Source: CAVWXT01 sp963759115 (GTDB lineage Bacteria; Planctomycetota; Planctomycetia; Pirellulales; Thermoguttaceae). Taken from it: a stretch of DNA of 64,000 nt. The notes beneath the pieces are model-generated. The model was not told the DNA's origin, made no database searches, and saw only the letters and a list, made by a program, of their open reading frames with translations. Within the stretch, counting starts at the first letter, position 1; every line of letters begins with the position of its first letter. The stretch covers positions 2,232,001 to 2,296,000 of the forward strand of contig CAVWXT010000005.1 of assembly GCA_963759115.1 (NCBI GenBank), given 5' to 3'. Shown here piece by piece: positions 10,795 to 20,756 of the stretch. The translations under genes and the position numbers were made by a program.

Positions 10795-11590
10795 CTATCT
10801 CCGGATACCGACAGCAATTTCGCTCAGTTGGGCATGGAGCGGCCTGTTGGCAGCGGCCAGGAAATATGCCTCCTCAAGGCAGAAATCCCCTCCGGCGGTG
10901 GATGTAATCCAGCCGCCGGCCTCTCGCAAAAGCAATATCCCGGCGGCGACGTCCCAGATGTTCGTCGAATACGACCAAGCGAGGTCGAACCGTCCAGCGG
11001 CCAGGTAGCACAAGTTCAGGGCTGCCGACCCGGTGCGGCGGATGGCCTGGCAGCGGCTGACCATTTGCAGGAACATCCGCAGATCGGGCGAGTCCGCGGC
11101 TCACTTTTGGCGGAAACCCCACAGCGGCCAGCGCCTCCGACAATACGTCCACTTCGCTGGTGTGGATTGGCTGTCCGTTCAACCAAGCTCCCCGACCCGT
11201 GGCCGCGGTAAAGCACTCGTCGAGGACCGGGTCATAGACGGCACCCACCAGCAGGTCGCCGTTACGCTCCAACGCCAACGATACGCTATAGTGGGGAACA
11301 CCATGCACGTAGTTGGTGGTACCATCCAAAGGATCGACGATCCAGCGGTATTCGGCACGTTCGGCAACCACCTCCCCCGGTTTTTTCTCCTCGCCGAGCA
11401 AGCAGTGCTCGGGAAACCTGCCGAGCACGATCTGGCGGACAGCCTCCTGGGAGGCCAGATCGGCCTGCGTCACCAAGTCGGCGTGGCCTTTCTTACGAAC
11501 CTCGATCCGCCCGACCCAGTCTTGGACCACAGCTCCTCCGGTCCGAACGGCTGATTCGCACACCCGAAGATATTCGTCAATGTCGTTCAT
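10795..11590 (-). CDS. inositol monophosphatase family protein (one frameshift)
   Basis: The family dephosphorylates inositol-1-phosphate or related sugar and nucleotide phosphates using Mg2+. Start at 11590 (MNDIDEYLRVCESAVRTGG) matches where family members begin; an upstream in-frame ATG at 11692 would add an unlikely extension. Metal-binding motifs are visible: GEEKK (about residue 65) and DPLDGTTNYVHG (about 85), and near the C-terminus NIWDVAAGILLLREAGG. The frame breaks near 11080-11100: VGFPPKVSR continues one frame over as SPDLRMFLQMVSRCQAIRR and ends at 10795. Removing one G in a GG pair joins the two parts into a normal-length protein of about 264 residues. The missing continuity is probably a sequencing indel. 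Substrate cannot be told from sequence. Confidence 0.88.
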
Positions 11591-11889
11591 GTCAGGGGTA
11601 ACCGAGGTCGCGTAAATCCGCAAGACGCTGCTAAGCAGCGACCGGCCATGGACCGACGGTGTATCTTCCTCTACGAGAACCTTCATGTCCACCGGTCCCC
11701 CGTCCCCGCCAGAGTCAAACGGCTTCCGTCCCTGCCATCGGGAAAAGTCGGAGCCAAGGCCATGCCCCCATATCTGGTTATTCCGCGCGTAGGATGCCGG
11801 TCCAAGAAAATGGAGATTTTTCTGTAAGGACTATGGACACGGGTGTGAAAATTGGTATCATCAACATATTGGCCTCTTCTCTGTTCCGG

Positions 11890-11929
11890 CCCCGCCGTTT
11901 CGCTTCGCCGCGATCGGCGGGGTTTTTTT
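11890..11929 (+). terminator. rho-independent terminator in the leader of the next gene
   Basis: Stem CCCCGCCG / CGGCGGGG (11890-11897 and 11915-11922) is followed by seven T residues. It lies only 20 bases before the start of the plus-strand gene at 11950, with no gene upstream on that strand, so it could be an attenuator or the end of an unrecognised small transcript. Confidence 0.7.
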
Positions 11930-11949
11930 GTTCAGGACAAGTGCGCCCC

Positions 11950-12714
11950 ATGCATTTCGTGCCCTGGCAACTGAGAGAACATGCCGCCACGTTGCAGCTT
12001 GACGGGCTCTCGGCGGAAGTGGCTGCGTGGCGGCCGTGCCAGGGGCTGGTGAACGTCGTGGCTGCGGGAAGCTCCGTTGCCGCCGCGCGATTGCTCGGCG
12101 TCGCCACCGGCCCGACCGTCGAGCTTCGGAACGCCGCACCCGTGGAGTGTTACGTGCGCGGCGCTGATTTGGTCGTGGCCTACGAGAGCTCGAGAGAATG
12201 TCCCGTGCGCGTCGACGCCGTTTGGCGGGCCATCGCTCCCGCCGCCGCCGACAGATTTCTCGCGGCCGTCGACCTGATCGTTTCAGTGCGGACTCATTTG
12301 CTCGACGCCCATCCTGACCTGGCCGTCGAGAGCGTCCTTCCGGCAGGCGACGTGTTTCGTTTGCGGAGCGTCGATTCGACTGCCGGCGAGCCGCCCGCCG
12401 TGGCTACCGCGGCGCCCGCGATCATGGAACCACAGAGCGGCAGCGGATGCCTGCTGTTCCGGTTGCCGAACGTGGGACTGACGTACGTCGAGATGGTCCA
12501 TCCGGTTGACTTTCAGCACGATCAGTTGAGCCACGGACCACCGGGTAGCGGCGAACTGCGCGTCGCTCACCGGTTGTTTCGCTCTAGTCTGGAAAAAGGA
12601 GTCATACTTCGCGCCCGGGTGCGAGGCGCGTTTGTAGAACGGCGGGACGACGTGGAGACGGGCGCCGAATGCTACGCCGCGTTCGCCTCGGTGGAACCGC
12701 CGCTGGGCGCGTAA
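11950..12714 (+). CDS. conserved-looking protein of unknown function (254 aa)
   Basis: The frame is open from 11659 but everything before MHFVPWQLREHAATLQLDG looks non-coding (it runs through the terminator), so ATG 11950 is chosen. The product is soluble, without signal peptide or membrane segment. It begins with an alternating hydrophobic pattern (LSAEVAAWRPCQGLVNVVAAG) and contains several predicted beta stretches (PVECYVRGADLVVAYE; CPVRVDAVWRAI; FRLPNVGLTYVEMVHP), ending ECYAAFASVEPPLGA. Base composition and third-position GC agree with neighbouring genes. I recognise no family. It is followed by uxaC on the same strand after 125 bases, and might be co-transcribed with it. Confidence 0.65.
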   Translation: MHFVPWQLREHAATLQLDGLSAEVAAWRPCQGLVNVVAAGSSVAAARLLGVATGPTVELRNAAPVECYVRGADLVVAYESSRECPVRVDAVWRAIAPAAADRFLAAVDLIVSVRTHLLDAHPDLAVESVLPAGDVFRLRSVDSTAGEPPAVATAAPAIMEPQSGSGCLLFRLPNVGLTYVEMVHPVDFQHDQLSHGPPGSGELRVAHRLFRSSLEKGVILRARVRGAFVERRDDVETGAECYAAFASVEPPLGA

Positions 12715-12839
12715 CATGGCCACGCCGGATTGCTGAAAATCACTTGGTTGAAGAGCACGTGACTTCGCACGGCGGGCGAGCCCGCCGGCCGAACGAACCA
12801 CGTTGCAGCATCTGCTCGCATACCTGCGTCACAAGTACC

Positions 12840-14267
12840 ATGACTGACATCTTCATTACCGAGAACTTCTTGTTACAGAATGATCGTGCGGTAGAACTCT
12901 ACCATCGCTACGCCCGCGACTTGCCGATCATCGACTATCACTGCCATCTTCCGCCTTCCCAAATTGCCGCGGACCGTCGCTTCGAGAACCTGACGCAGAT
13001 TTGGCTCTGCGGCGACCACTACAAGTGGCGGGCGATGCGAGCAGCCGGCGTGGCCGAACGCTATTGCACCGGCAACGCCTCGGATCGGGAGAAGTTTCAG
13101 AAATGGGCGGAAACCGTGCCGCAAACGCTTCGCAATCCCCTCTACCACTGGACCCATCTGGAGCTGAAACGGCCGCTGGGCATCGGCGACCGGCTGCTCG
13201 GCCCCGACACGGCTGAGGGCGTTTGGCAAGAATGCAACGCCACGCTCGCACGGCCCGAGTTCTCTGCCCGCGGCATCATGCGGCAGATGAACGTCGTGCT
13301 GGTGTGCACGACCGACGATCCGGTCGATACGCTGGAGCATCACCGGGCGATCGCCGCCGCCGGGTCGTTTCCGGTCCAGGTGTTGCCCACCTTTCGTCCC
13401 GACAAGGCCCTGGCCGTGGAAGTGCCCAGCGTGCTGAATGCCTGGGCCGACCGGCTCGCCGAGGTCACGGGTATCGACGTGAGTGACAGTTTCGATCGGT
13501 ACCTGGACGCTTTGCGGCAGCGGCACGATTTCTTCCACTCGGTCGGCTGCCGGCTCTCCGATCACGGCCTGGATACGTTCTACGGCGCGGAGTATACGCC
13601 GTCGGAAGCAGCGGCCGCGTTCCGCCGGGTCCGCAGCGGCCAGGAACTTTCGGCCGATCACTCGGCCAAGTTCAAGTCGGCCGTGCTCTACGAATTGGCC
13701 GCGATGAATTGCGCGAAGGGCTGGGTGCAGCAGTTTCACTTTGGCGTGCTGCGGAACAACAATTCGCGGATGTTTCGGGCGATTGGGCCGGACACGGGTT
13801 TCGACTCGATCGACGATCCGCAGGTCGCGCGGCCGATGGCCCGATTCTTCGATCGGCTGGATCGCGACGGCCGGCTGGCCAAGACGATCGTCTACAACCT
13901 CAACCCGACGCACACCGAGCTGGCGGCTACGATGTTGGGCAATTTCCAGGACGGCGTCACGCCCGGCAAAATGCAGTACGGCAGCGCGTGGTGGTTCCTC
14001 GATCAGAAGGACGGCATGGAGCGGCAACTCAATGCGCTCTCGAATCAAGGGTTGCTGAGCCGGTTTGTGGGCATGCTGACCGACAGTCGCTCGCTGCTCT
14101 CCTACACCCGGCACGAGTATTTTCGCCGCATCCTCTGCAATCTGCTGGGCGCTGAGATGGAGCAGGGGATTCTACCCAACGACGTCACGTTGATTGGGGC
14201 GATGGTCCGCGACATCTGCTACGGCAACGCAGCCAGCTACTTCGGGTTCAAAGTGGCACGGCTGTAG
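12840..14267 (+). CDS. uxaC: glucuronate isomerase (uronate isomerase)
   Basis: Interconverts D-glucuronate and D-fructuronate (and galacturonate/tagaturonate), the first step of hexuronate breakdown, in the cytoplasm. The 475-residue product matches the family length. It opens MTDIFITENFLLQNDRAVEL and carries the amidohydrolase-superfamily HxH motif (DYHCHLPPSQ, His 34 and 36). Further family landmarks are the TDDP stretch (LVCTTDDPVDTLEHH), QFHFGVLRNNN, and the C-terminal GMLTDSRSLLSYTRHEYFRR. ATG 12840 is chosen because the upstream in-frame sequence is not protein-like. No strong ribosome-binding site is visible. No other hexuronate genes lie in the window, so regulation and partners are unknown; the alpha-L-fucosidase at 36.9 kb is another hint of plant or algal polysaccharide use. 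Confidence 0.95.
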   Translation: MTDIFITENFLLQNDRAVELYHRYARDLPIIDYHCHLPPSQIAADRRFENLTQIWLCGDHYKWRAMRAAGVAERYCTGNASDREKFQKWAETVPQTLRNPLYHWTHLELKRPLGIGDRLLGPDTAEGVWQECNATLARPEFSARGIMRQMNVVLVCTTDDPVDTLEHHRAIAAAGSFPVQVLPTFRPDKALAVEVPSVLNAWADRLAEVTGIDVSDSFDRYLDALRQRHDFFHSVGCRLSDHGLDTFYGAEYTPSEAAAAFRRVRSGQELSADHSAKFKSAVLYELAAMNCAKGWVQQFHFGVLRNNNSRMFRAIGPDTGFDSIDDPQVARPMARFFDRLDRDGRLAKTIVYNLNPTHTELAATMLGNFQDGVTPGKMQYGSAWWFLDQKDGMERQLNALSNQGLLSRFVGMLTDSRSLLSYTRHEYFRRILCNLLGAEMEQGILPNDVTLIGAMVRDICYGNAASYFGFKVARL

Positions 14268-14396
14268 GCGGGGACGAGGGGGCGAGGGCGTGGCGCGTCC
14301 CTGAAGGAGATGGAAGGAAATCGAGGCGGGCCTCATGTTGGTTTGCGGCAGTTTGCTCGGACTTCGTTTCTCTTTCTCACTCCAAGAAAGAAAGCG

Positions 14397-14432
14397 GCCG
14401 TCGCCAGCTTGGGGGGGTAAGCCGGCGACGGC
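14397..14432. terminator. hairpin between the convergent uxaC and secretin genes
   Basis: GCCGTCGCC (14397-14405) pairs with GGCGACGGC (14424-14432) across an 18-base loop. It lacks a T-run, but its position between converging genes suggests transcript-end formation. Nothing else is seen in 14268-14475. Confidence 0.45.
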
Positions 14433-14475
14433 ACAGGGAGGGCGTTCGCCCTTGATTTGGTTCGCGGGGCCTCCG

Positions 14476-17400
14476 CTACGGAGTGGTAATGCCCAGCTTT
14501 TCTTCCTCCTCTTCCTGGATGATGATTCGCGGCGTGACCATCATCATCAGGCTTTGCGTTTCCCGGCCGATGCTGGCGTTCTTGAACAAGCGATTGAGGT
14601 ACGGGATCTTGTCGAGCATCGGCACACCGAACTCGTTGCGTCCTTCACTGAGACGCTTGATGCCGCCCAACAGCACCGTGCCGCCGTCGGGCACGCTGAC
14701 CGTCGTGGTCACCGTGACGAACGAGAAGGTAGGCAACTGGACCGTCGTGCCGGAGTTCGTGTTGGTCGTATTGGTGGCCGTGTTGTTCCACAATTTGGTC
14801 GGATCGGTGGCGGCCGCTTGAAGACCGCTATTTGCCGTGTCGGTCGTGGTGGTCTGAGAACCGGTGAACGTGAAGGTGTTCACGTCGCCGATCTTGCTGA
14901 AGAACGGCACCACCGTGAGACGCACGAAGCGGCGGTCGCTGGAGACCACGGCCTGAACCGTCATGAACGTGCCTTCCGAGAGGACGACGATGACCGGCTG
15001 TTGGGCGGCGGCAAACTCGCCCACCACGGGGATCACGCTGATGACGAACGGGCTTTGCGAGGTGTCGGAGACGAATGCCTGCTGGCCGTTGAAGAGCGTG
15101 ACCTTGGGGGCCTGGAGCACGTTGCTCCGTTTGTCGCCCTGGGCCGCGCTGATGAAGAAGTAGGCCTCGATGTCGCTGAGGATGGCAAAGCCCAACTGCG
15201 CGCCGGCGGTAGCGTCAAAGCCGCCGAACTGGGGCACGGCCAGGCCGAAACTGTTCTGCGTGAAGGGCACGTCGAGATTGGCGTTGAACAGGTTCGGCGA
15301 GCTCATACCGACCGTAACCGTCCGGTTGTTGATGAGGTCGCTGTTGAAGTTGCGGGCCCCGCTCTGATTGGTGGCAGCGCTCGTGGAACTCGAGGCAATC
15401 GTTGTCGCGGCGGGAGCCAGGAGTTGGCCGAAGGTCGTCTTGCCGTCGATGTTGTCCTGGATGTTGAAGTCGAAGCTCAGACCGACGCGTTCGAAGAAGT
15501 TGTCGTTGAGCGTGATGAAGCGGACCTCGATCGTGACCTGCAGGTCCTGCAACCGCCGCAACTGCTCCAACAGATCGGCAATCTCCTCGTGTACCTCTTG
15601 GGTTTGACTGATAATCAAGCTCAGGTTGATGTCGAACTGAGAAATCGAGCCCACCCCGCCGGCGTCGTCCCAGGTGGTAGGCTTGATGGTTTCCTTGATG
15701 AGGTTGATGAGGCTATCGAAGTCGGCGTTCGAGGCGCCGCCGAGTCCGCCCGGTCCGGAGCCCACGGGCGCGTTCTTGGGGGCGCTCGGCATGCCGGCGT
15801 GCGGATTACCGGTGATTTGGGCCAGCACGCCCGCGTTGACCGCGCCGCTGCCCTTGCTTTCGTGGTTGGCCACTACGGCCATCGGCGTGGTTGTCGAAGA
15901 GCTGAACGGCGAGCCGGCGCCAAAGCCCATGTTGACGTTGGCCATGGCGCCCTGATAGGCGCTGGCCAGTCCCATCGGCGTGGGCACGAAGTTGGGAATC
16001 GGCATCACCAGGTCGGCGACGTTGTAGGTCTTGGTAATGACTTGGCCTTCGCGGGCCTGCTCGCTGGTGATCTTCAGCACGTCGTCCTTGACGACGTAGC
16101 TCAGGTGCAGCGGCTCCAGGATCAAGTTCAAGGCGCTCTTGAGCATGATGTCGTTCCGCAGATTGATGGTGACCGGCGTATCGCTGGCCACGCCTTCTTC
16201 CGCCAAACCTTGCGGGTCGATGTACAGGTTGACCGCCGTCACGTTAGCCAGATAGTCCAGCACCTTGCTCAGCGGGGCCGCGGTGAACTGCATCGAGACG
16301 GGCGTTTGCAGCTTTTTCTTGATCTCGATTTCGCGCTCCGTGTCGCGGCCTTTGCGATCGGCCAGCAATTTCTGGCGGTTTTTCGAGAGCTTGTCCCATG
16401 TCTTGGCATCGGGCATAACCATCGGATGCCTGTCGTCGAAGGGAGTGCTGGAATCGTCAACGGCCTTCAAGGCGTCGATAAACCCTTGCTCCTTATTGGC
16501 GATCAGTTCTTCGTTGTCCTTGAAGCGGTGGACGAACTTCGTCTGCCACAAGAGTTGCGTCACCACCTCGTTATTCGGATCCAACTCGGCGGCGCGCTTG
16601 GCCACTACCTCGGCCTTCGCGTATTCCTGCTGGTCCATGTACTTGTTGCACTCGTCGACCAGCAAGGCGACCTTTTCCTGAACTTCGAGCTTCACTCGCT
16701 GTTGGCGCTCCACGTCTTGGCGCGTGCGGTTGTTCTGTTCGGCCAGTTGGATACGCGGCTGGTTGCGATCAATAAGCTGCCTGGTCTCGCCGATGGCGCG
16801 ATCGACGCTGCGCAGCATCTGGTCGCGGGCGGGGGGATCCAGGTTCGCCGCGACAACCTTTGCCCGCGCCTGTTCCAATTGCGCTAAAGCCGCCTTGGGA
16901 TCGGAGTCGCGGAGGGCGCGGGCGTTGGATTCCGTGTGGGCCAGTTCGGCGGCCATCTGTCGGACCAGCACCTGCTGTTGGGCCACCGCGGCGTCGGCCA
17001 TCGACGGCGCTTGCCCCGGCTGTTGGGGCCTGGCGCGCGACGGAGCCGACAACATTTGGAGGTAGTCTTGCAGGCGTTGCGCCGTGGCAGGATCCATTTC
17101 ATTCGTGTAGTTGGCCGCCTGGCGGAACAAATCGTACGCCCGGGCGGTATCGCGGGCCCTCAACGCGGCTTCACCCTGATCGATCGAGCGCCATGCCCGG
17201 CGTCTTGCCGGCATCGGCGCCGTTCGGCGGCGGGGGCGCCAGCGTCGGAGCCTGTTGGCCCGGCGCGGAGTTCTGCGCGATCCGCAGGTCGGGACCATAG
17301 AACGGCTGCTGAGCGGCAGCAGGCACGTTTCGCGTTCGATCGGTGGCGGGATCATACAGGGCGCGTGTTGCCGTGCGGTCGGGTTCACCGCCGCCGCCGG

Positions 17401-18709
17401 CCGGAACGACGTACTGTCCGCCGGCAGGCATGACGCCGGACGGCGTCCGCTGGCGCAGTTGCGCGAGGTCCAGCAAAAGCAACCCCGGGCGATCCTCGCC
17501 CGGCGCAAAGGCCGAGTCGGGCAACCGCAGTTGTTCGGCTTGGCGGGCCAGCATTTCGGCCCGATCCAATTGTCCCGCGGCCATTGCTTCGCGGGCCTGG
17601 CGGACCAGATCCACGGCCATCTGCCGCGAGGCTACCGTGGGCGCCGGCGGCGCGGAAACAGCGGCGAATCCGGGCGCCGACGTGGCAGTGGATCCGGGCA
17701 CCGTACCAGCGGCTCCGGTCATCGTGGCGGCCAATCCGGGGGCCGAGGCGGCCGCATATCCCGGCACCGACGGCGGGGTCATCGTCCGGCCCGTGTCGAG
17801 CCGGCGCATGGCGGCAATCCGTTGGAGCAGGTCTTGCGGCTTCTGCTCAAACGGCCCGTAAGTAATCTGCAAGCGGGCGGCCTGGCTGGCGAGCCGCTCG
17901 GCTTCGTCCTGTTCGTTCCACCGCAACAGGCCATCGGCCTGGTCCATCAGGTTCCTCGCGTAAGCGTGGCGGTAGGCTTCGCTGTTCTTGTCGAGCCCCG
18001 ACAGCTCCTGGTACTTACGCATCGCGGCTTCGACCTTCTCGGGGGTGTCGTCCAGCGGCTGGTAGGTCACCCGTCGGGCCCTCTCTTGTTGCAGCAACTC
18101 GGTGGCGTGGCGAATGTCGCCCACGGCCAGGGCACGACGCGCCGCACGCAACAGGTTGTCGTTGGCGGCCGGAATGCCGGGCGGCGTTTGGGCGGCAAGC
18201 GTGCGTGCCGGGTTGGAAGAGTTCACCGCCGGCAACGGCATCACTTGCTGGGCCGGAGTCGCTCCACCGGGGGAATTGGCCAGACGGCCGGCAAAGGGAT
18301 CGGTCGTCGGGGGAGTCTTGTCCTTGCCAAGTCCCAACGGCGAGAGGACCTGGCCGGGCTTGACGCCTGAGGCCGCAATCTTTTTGTCCAGGTCGCTGCG
18401 GGCCTTCTTCGGCGTGTCGCCTTGGTACAGCCAGTTGTACTGTACCCCCAAGGCGTCCGCTCGGGAGATCAGCGAGTCGGCCGTGCTCAGGTCATTTTCG
18501 GCCATGGCTTGCCGTGCGCGACGCAGCAGATCGGCGGCCTGCTGATTCTTGTCGTCCGTGGGCTTGTCGGCCGTGGCTGACTGTCCCAAGACTGCCGCGC
18601 CAAGCCAAGCTTGGGCCGTGCAGGGTATGGGCCCGGCCGCTGCAATTCTCGCCGAAAGAACGATCGCCAAGGCGATCCACCCAACCAGTGCATTCGTGGT
18701 CGTTTTCAA
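14476..18709 (-). CDS. secretin-domain outer-membrane protein with long repeat-rich N-terminus (type II/III secretion system family), one frameshift
   Basis: The C-terminal third is a secretin: KTYNVADLVMPIPNF, LIKETIKPTTWDDAGG, VRFITLNDNFFERVGL, a Ser/Thr/Asn-rich barrel region and the closing VPDGGTVLLGGIKRLSEGRNEFGVPMLDKIPYLNRLF (read across two adjacent segments), the hallmark of GspD/PilQ-like pores. Before it is an STN/N-domain-like stretch (TPVSMQFTAAPLSKVLDYLA). The N-terminal half has helical TPR-like repeats and Pro/Ala linkers. The start is a TTG at 18709, with AAAGGAG eight bases upstream and a signal peptide (KTTTNALVGWIALAIVLSA). The frame breaks at about 17171-17215, within a repeated CGATCGATC motif: the first part ends GMALDRSG, and the second resumes IDQGEAALRARDTARAYDLF. 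Joined length is about 1410 residues. No other secretion genes are adjacent. Confidence 0.9.
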
Positions 18710-19110
18710 CAGAGCTCTCCTTTTGAGACTCGGCGTGTCCCGGCGGTGATTTTCCGCCTGCCAGACATCGAAGAAGGCAAGTTCCCGCGATCAGTTTCTG
18801 GAAATCCGGTAGATGAGAGCGGGTTAAATACCTAAGGGCGCATGATGGGTCAAGGGCAATTTGCAGAAATTCTTCGCCTGCGGAAGAATTCTCGCCCCGG
18901 ACCATGGCCGTTCTTCCCGTGCGCCAGCCTCGTTGCGACGCTCCGCTGCGCAACACCGTGCCTGGGCGTCCCCTGCCCTTGGCAGGCGCAACATACTGCG
19001 GCAAGGCAAGTTCCGCCTGAGAATGCCCAGCGTCCCGGTCATTTCCGTTCTCGCTCAGAGCAGAGATGGACACCGCAGCCAGGGATGAGAGGCGCGCGCC
19101 GCGATCCCGG
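18710..19110. other. intergenic region upstream of the secretin gene
   Basis: About 400 bases with no gene that I can support. The left part holds the secretin leader and ribosome-binding site (minus strand). The rest is GC-rich without a convincing open frame of good composition, and no hairpin stands out. Confidence 0.5.
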
Positions 19111-19677
19111 TTACAGGGCTTCTTCGATGAAAGCGTAGCAGAGGATGTGCGTGATGGCGAAGAAACTGTCTTCCAATCGGCCCATGTGGCCCGACGGAAC
19201 CAACAGCGGCAATTGGGCGATCTCCTTCAGCCGGCCGCCGGCGGCGGTGGTGAGGCCAATCGTCCGGCAGCCGATCTGGTTGGCGTACTCGACGGCGCGG
19301 AGCACGTTGGGGCTGTTGCCGCTGCCGCTGATGGCGATCAGCACGTCGTCTTTGACGGCGAAGTTGCGCAGCGGTTCGACGAACACCGACTCGTAACTCA
19401 CGTCGTTGGCATACGCCGTTACGGTGCCCACGTTGTCGCTGAGACAGAGCATCTTCAACCGCGACGCCCGCTGCCACGAGGCCCCTTTGACGATGTCGCA
19501 CACCATTTGAGAGGCGATCAGGGCGCTGCCGCCGTTGCCGCACGAGTAGATCGTGCGACGGGCGTCGCGGGCCTCGCGAAGCCACTGCACGGCCTTGGCG
19601 ATGGCGCCGGCGTCAGTCTCGAGCAACAGGCGGGACAGGTCTTCCAGATAGTGCCGTGCGAAAGATTGCGGTTCCAT
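19111..19677 (-). CDS. gmhA: SIS-domain phosphosugar isomerase, GmhA-like (sedoheptulose-7-phosphate isomerase)
   Basis: GmhA converts sedoheptulose 7-phosphate to D-glycero-D-manno-heptose 7-phosphate. The 188-residue protein has the SIS-fold phosphate-binding segments of this family: IYSCGNGGSALIASQMVCDI (about residues 43-62) and IAISGSGNSPNVLRAVEYA (about 110-128), plus the C-terminal helix SFFAITHILCYAFIEEAL. Length and motif order fit GmhA (about 190 residues). The ATG at 19677 is where family alignment begins. It is the last gene of a minus-strand operon after a PfkB kinase, an unknown protein and a HAD phosphatase, the three activities (isomerase, kinase, phosphatase) needed for ADP- or GDP-heptose precursors. 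The nucleotidyltransferase is not in the window. A different phosphosugar substrate remains possible. Confidence 0.8.
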   Translation of the reverse strand: MEPQSFARHYLEDLSRLLLETDAGAIAKAVQWLREARDARRTIYSCGNGGSALIASQMVCDIVKGASWQRASRLKMLCLSDNVGTVTAYANDVSYESVFVEPLRNFAVKDDVLIAISGSGNSPNVLRAVEYANQIGCRTIGLTTAAGGRLKEIAQLPLLVPSGHMGRLEDSFFAITHILCYAFIEEAL

Positions 19678-19718
19678 GATGTCTTGAGGAATGTCCTTTC
19701 TTGCTGTCTTCTTTCGGG

Positions 19719-20756
19719 CTAGGCGCGACGTTGCGCGAGCCACATCTCCAGACGCGGTGGCAACTGCTCGGGACTTGCGGTCCCGGTCGTTGCCAATTGC
19801 TGAACGGTGATCGAGGCCACGAGGTTGCCCATCAACGCCGCCTCGGCCAACGTGGCGCCGGCCGCCAGCGCGAGCACCGCTCCCGCCGTGGCGCTGTCGC
19901 CGGCGCCCGTCGGATCGGTGGGACCGTCGATTCGCACACCGGGCACCAACGTCGGTTCCGGGTCGCTCACCAGCATTCCCGCCGCCCCGCGGGTGGCGCA
20001 GATCGGTGCGCCGATCTCCCGTCGCAATTGGCGAACCGCCTCGCAAAGCCGCTCCAACGCGATCTCCTGGCCAGGCAGTTGCGTGAGCATGCCCACGGCT
20101 TCAAGCTGGTTGGGCTTGATGACCACGCTGCGGAAACGACGGATGCGGCGGCGGCTGTCGGCCCAGAAGATCACCTTCGGATAGCGCACGGCGCGGTCGG
20201 CGAGGGCTTCCACGATCGTCGGCGTCACCACTCCGCAACCTTCCTCCTCGACCTGATCCAGGGCAATGACGGCGTCCACCTGCGGCAGCAGGGCGTCCAA
20301 GGCGGCGACGATCCGCTCCTGGGCGGCCGCGCTCGTGGGCGTGCGGTTCTTCGTGTCGTAGCGATTGTGTTCGCCGCTTAGCCCGGGATCGGTCACGTCG
20401 CGCGGTTTCAGATAGGTGGGCGTCATCCGCTGCGGATCGCAGTCGAGTTGATTGGTCGTGCAGCCCAGAGCGGCCAGGTCGCGGCGCAGATCGTACGACT
20501 CGCCGTCGTCGCCGGTGAAGCCCACGGCGTGAAGCGCGCCCGCTCCCAGGGCCGCCAGGTTGCTGACCACTGTCCCTGCCGCGCCCGGGCTGTGGCGGAT
20601 GGCCACGACCTGGTGCGCCGTCTTGCCGGTCTCGATGCTCACCTCGGCCAGCGCCGGATCGATGTCGAGATACTTGTCGAGGAAGAAATCGCCGACCACG
20701 GCGATCCGCAACCGGCGAAACCGGCCGACCAGTTCCTCCAACCGTTCCGGCGACAT
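19719..20756 (-). CDS. PfkB-family carbohydrate kinase, related to the kinase domain of HldE
   Basis: ATP-dependent sugar kinase, probably acting on a heptose 7-phosphate or similar. From ATG 20756 (MSPERLEELVGRFRRLRIA) the protein is about 345 residues. Family signatures: VVGDFFLDKYLDIDPALAEV near the start (HldE-like substrate loop), SPGAAGTVVSNLAALGAG (residues about 55-72), VVIKPNQLEA, and the catalytic GPTDPTGAGDSATAGAVLAL with GAGD. It lacks the C-terminal nucleotidyltransferase domain of full HldE. The frame is open upstream without a stop, running into the end of the preceding unknown gene, so fusion, or a hidden indel removing that gene's stop, is possible. The start here rests on where PfkB similarity begins. 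It sits 41 bases before gmhA. Confidence 0.82.
   Translation of the reverse strand: MSPERLEELVGRFRRLRIAVVGDFFLDKYLDIDPALAEVSIETGKTAHQVVAIRHSPGAAGTVVSNLAALGAGALHAVGFTGDDGESYDLRRDLAALGCTTNQLDCDPQRMTPTYLKPRDVTDPGLSGEHNRYDTKNRTPTSAAAQERIVAALDALLPQVDAVIALDQVEEEGCGVVTPTIVEALADRAVRYPKVIFWADSRRRIRRFRSVVIKPNQLEAVGMLTQLPGQEIALERLCEAVRQLRREIGAPICATRGAAGMLVSDPEPTLVPGVRIDGPTDPTGAGDSATAGAVLALAAGATLAEAALMGNLVASITVQQLATTGTASPEQLPPRLEMWLAQRRA

Noticed and set aside
14335..16887. 850-codon open frame on the plus strand
   Set aside because: It is antisense to the secretin, rich in His/Gly/Arg without domains, and arises from GC-rich codon structure of the real gene.
17165..17260. Programmed ribosomal frameshift in the secretin
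   Set aside because: No slippery heptamer followed by a structure is seen; similar single-base shifts in many unrelated genes make an indel error more likely.
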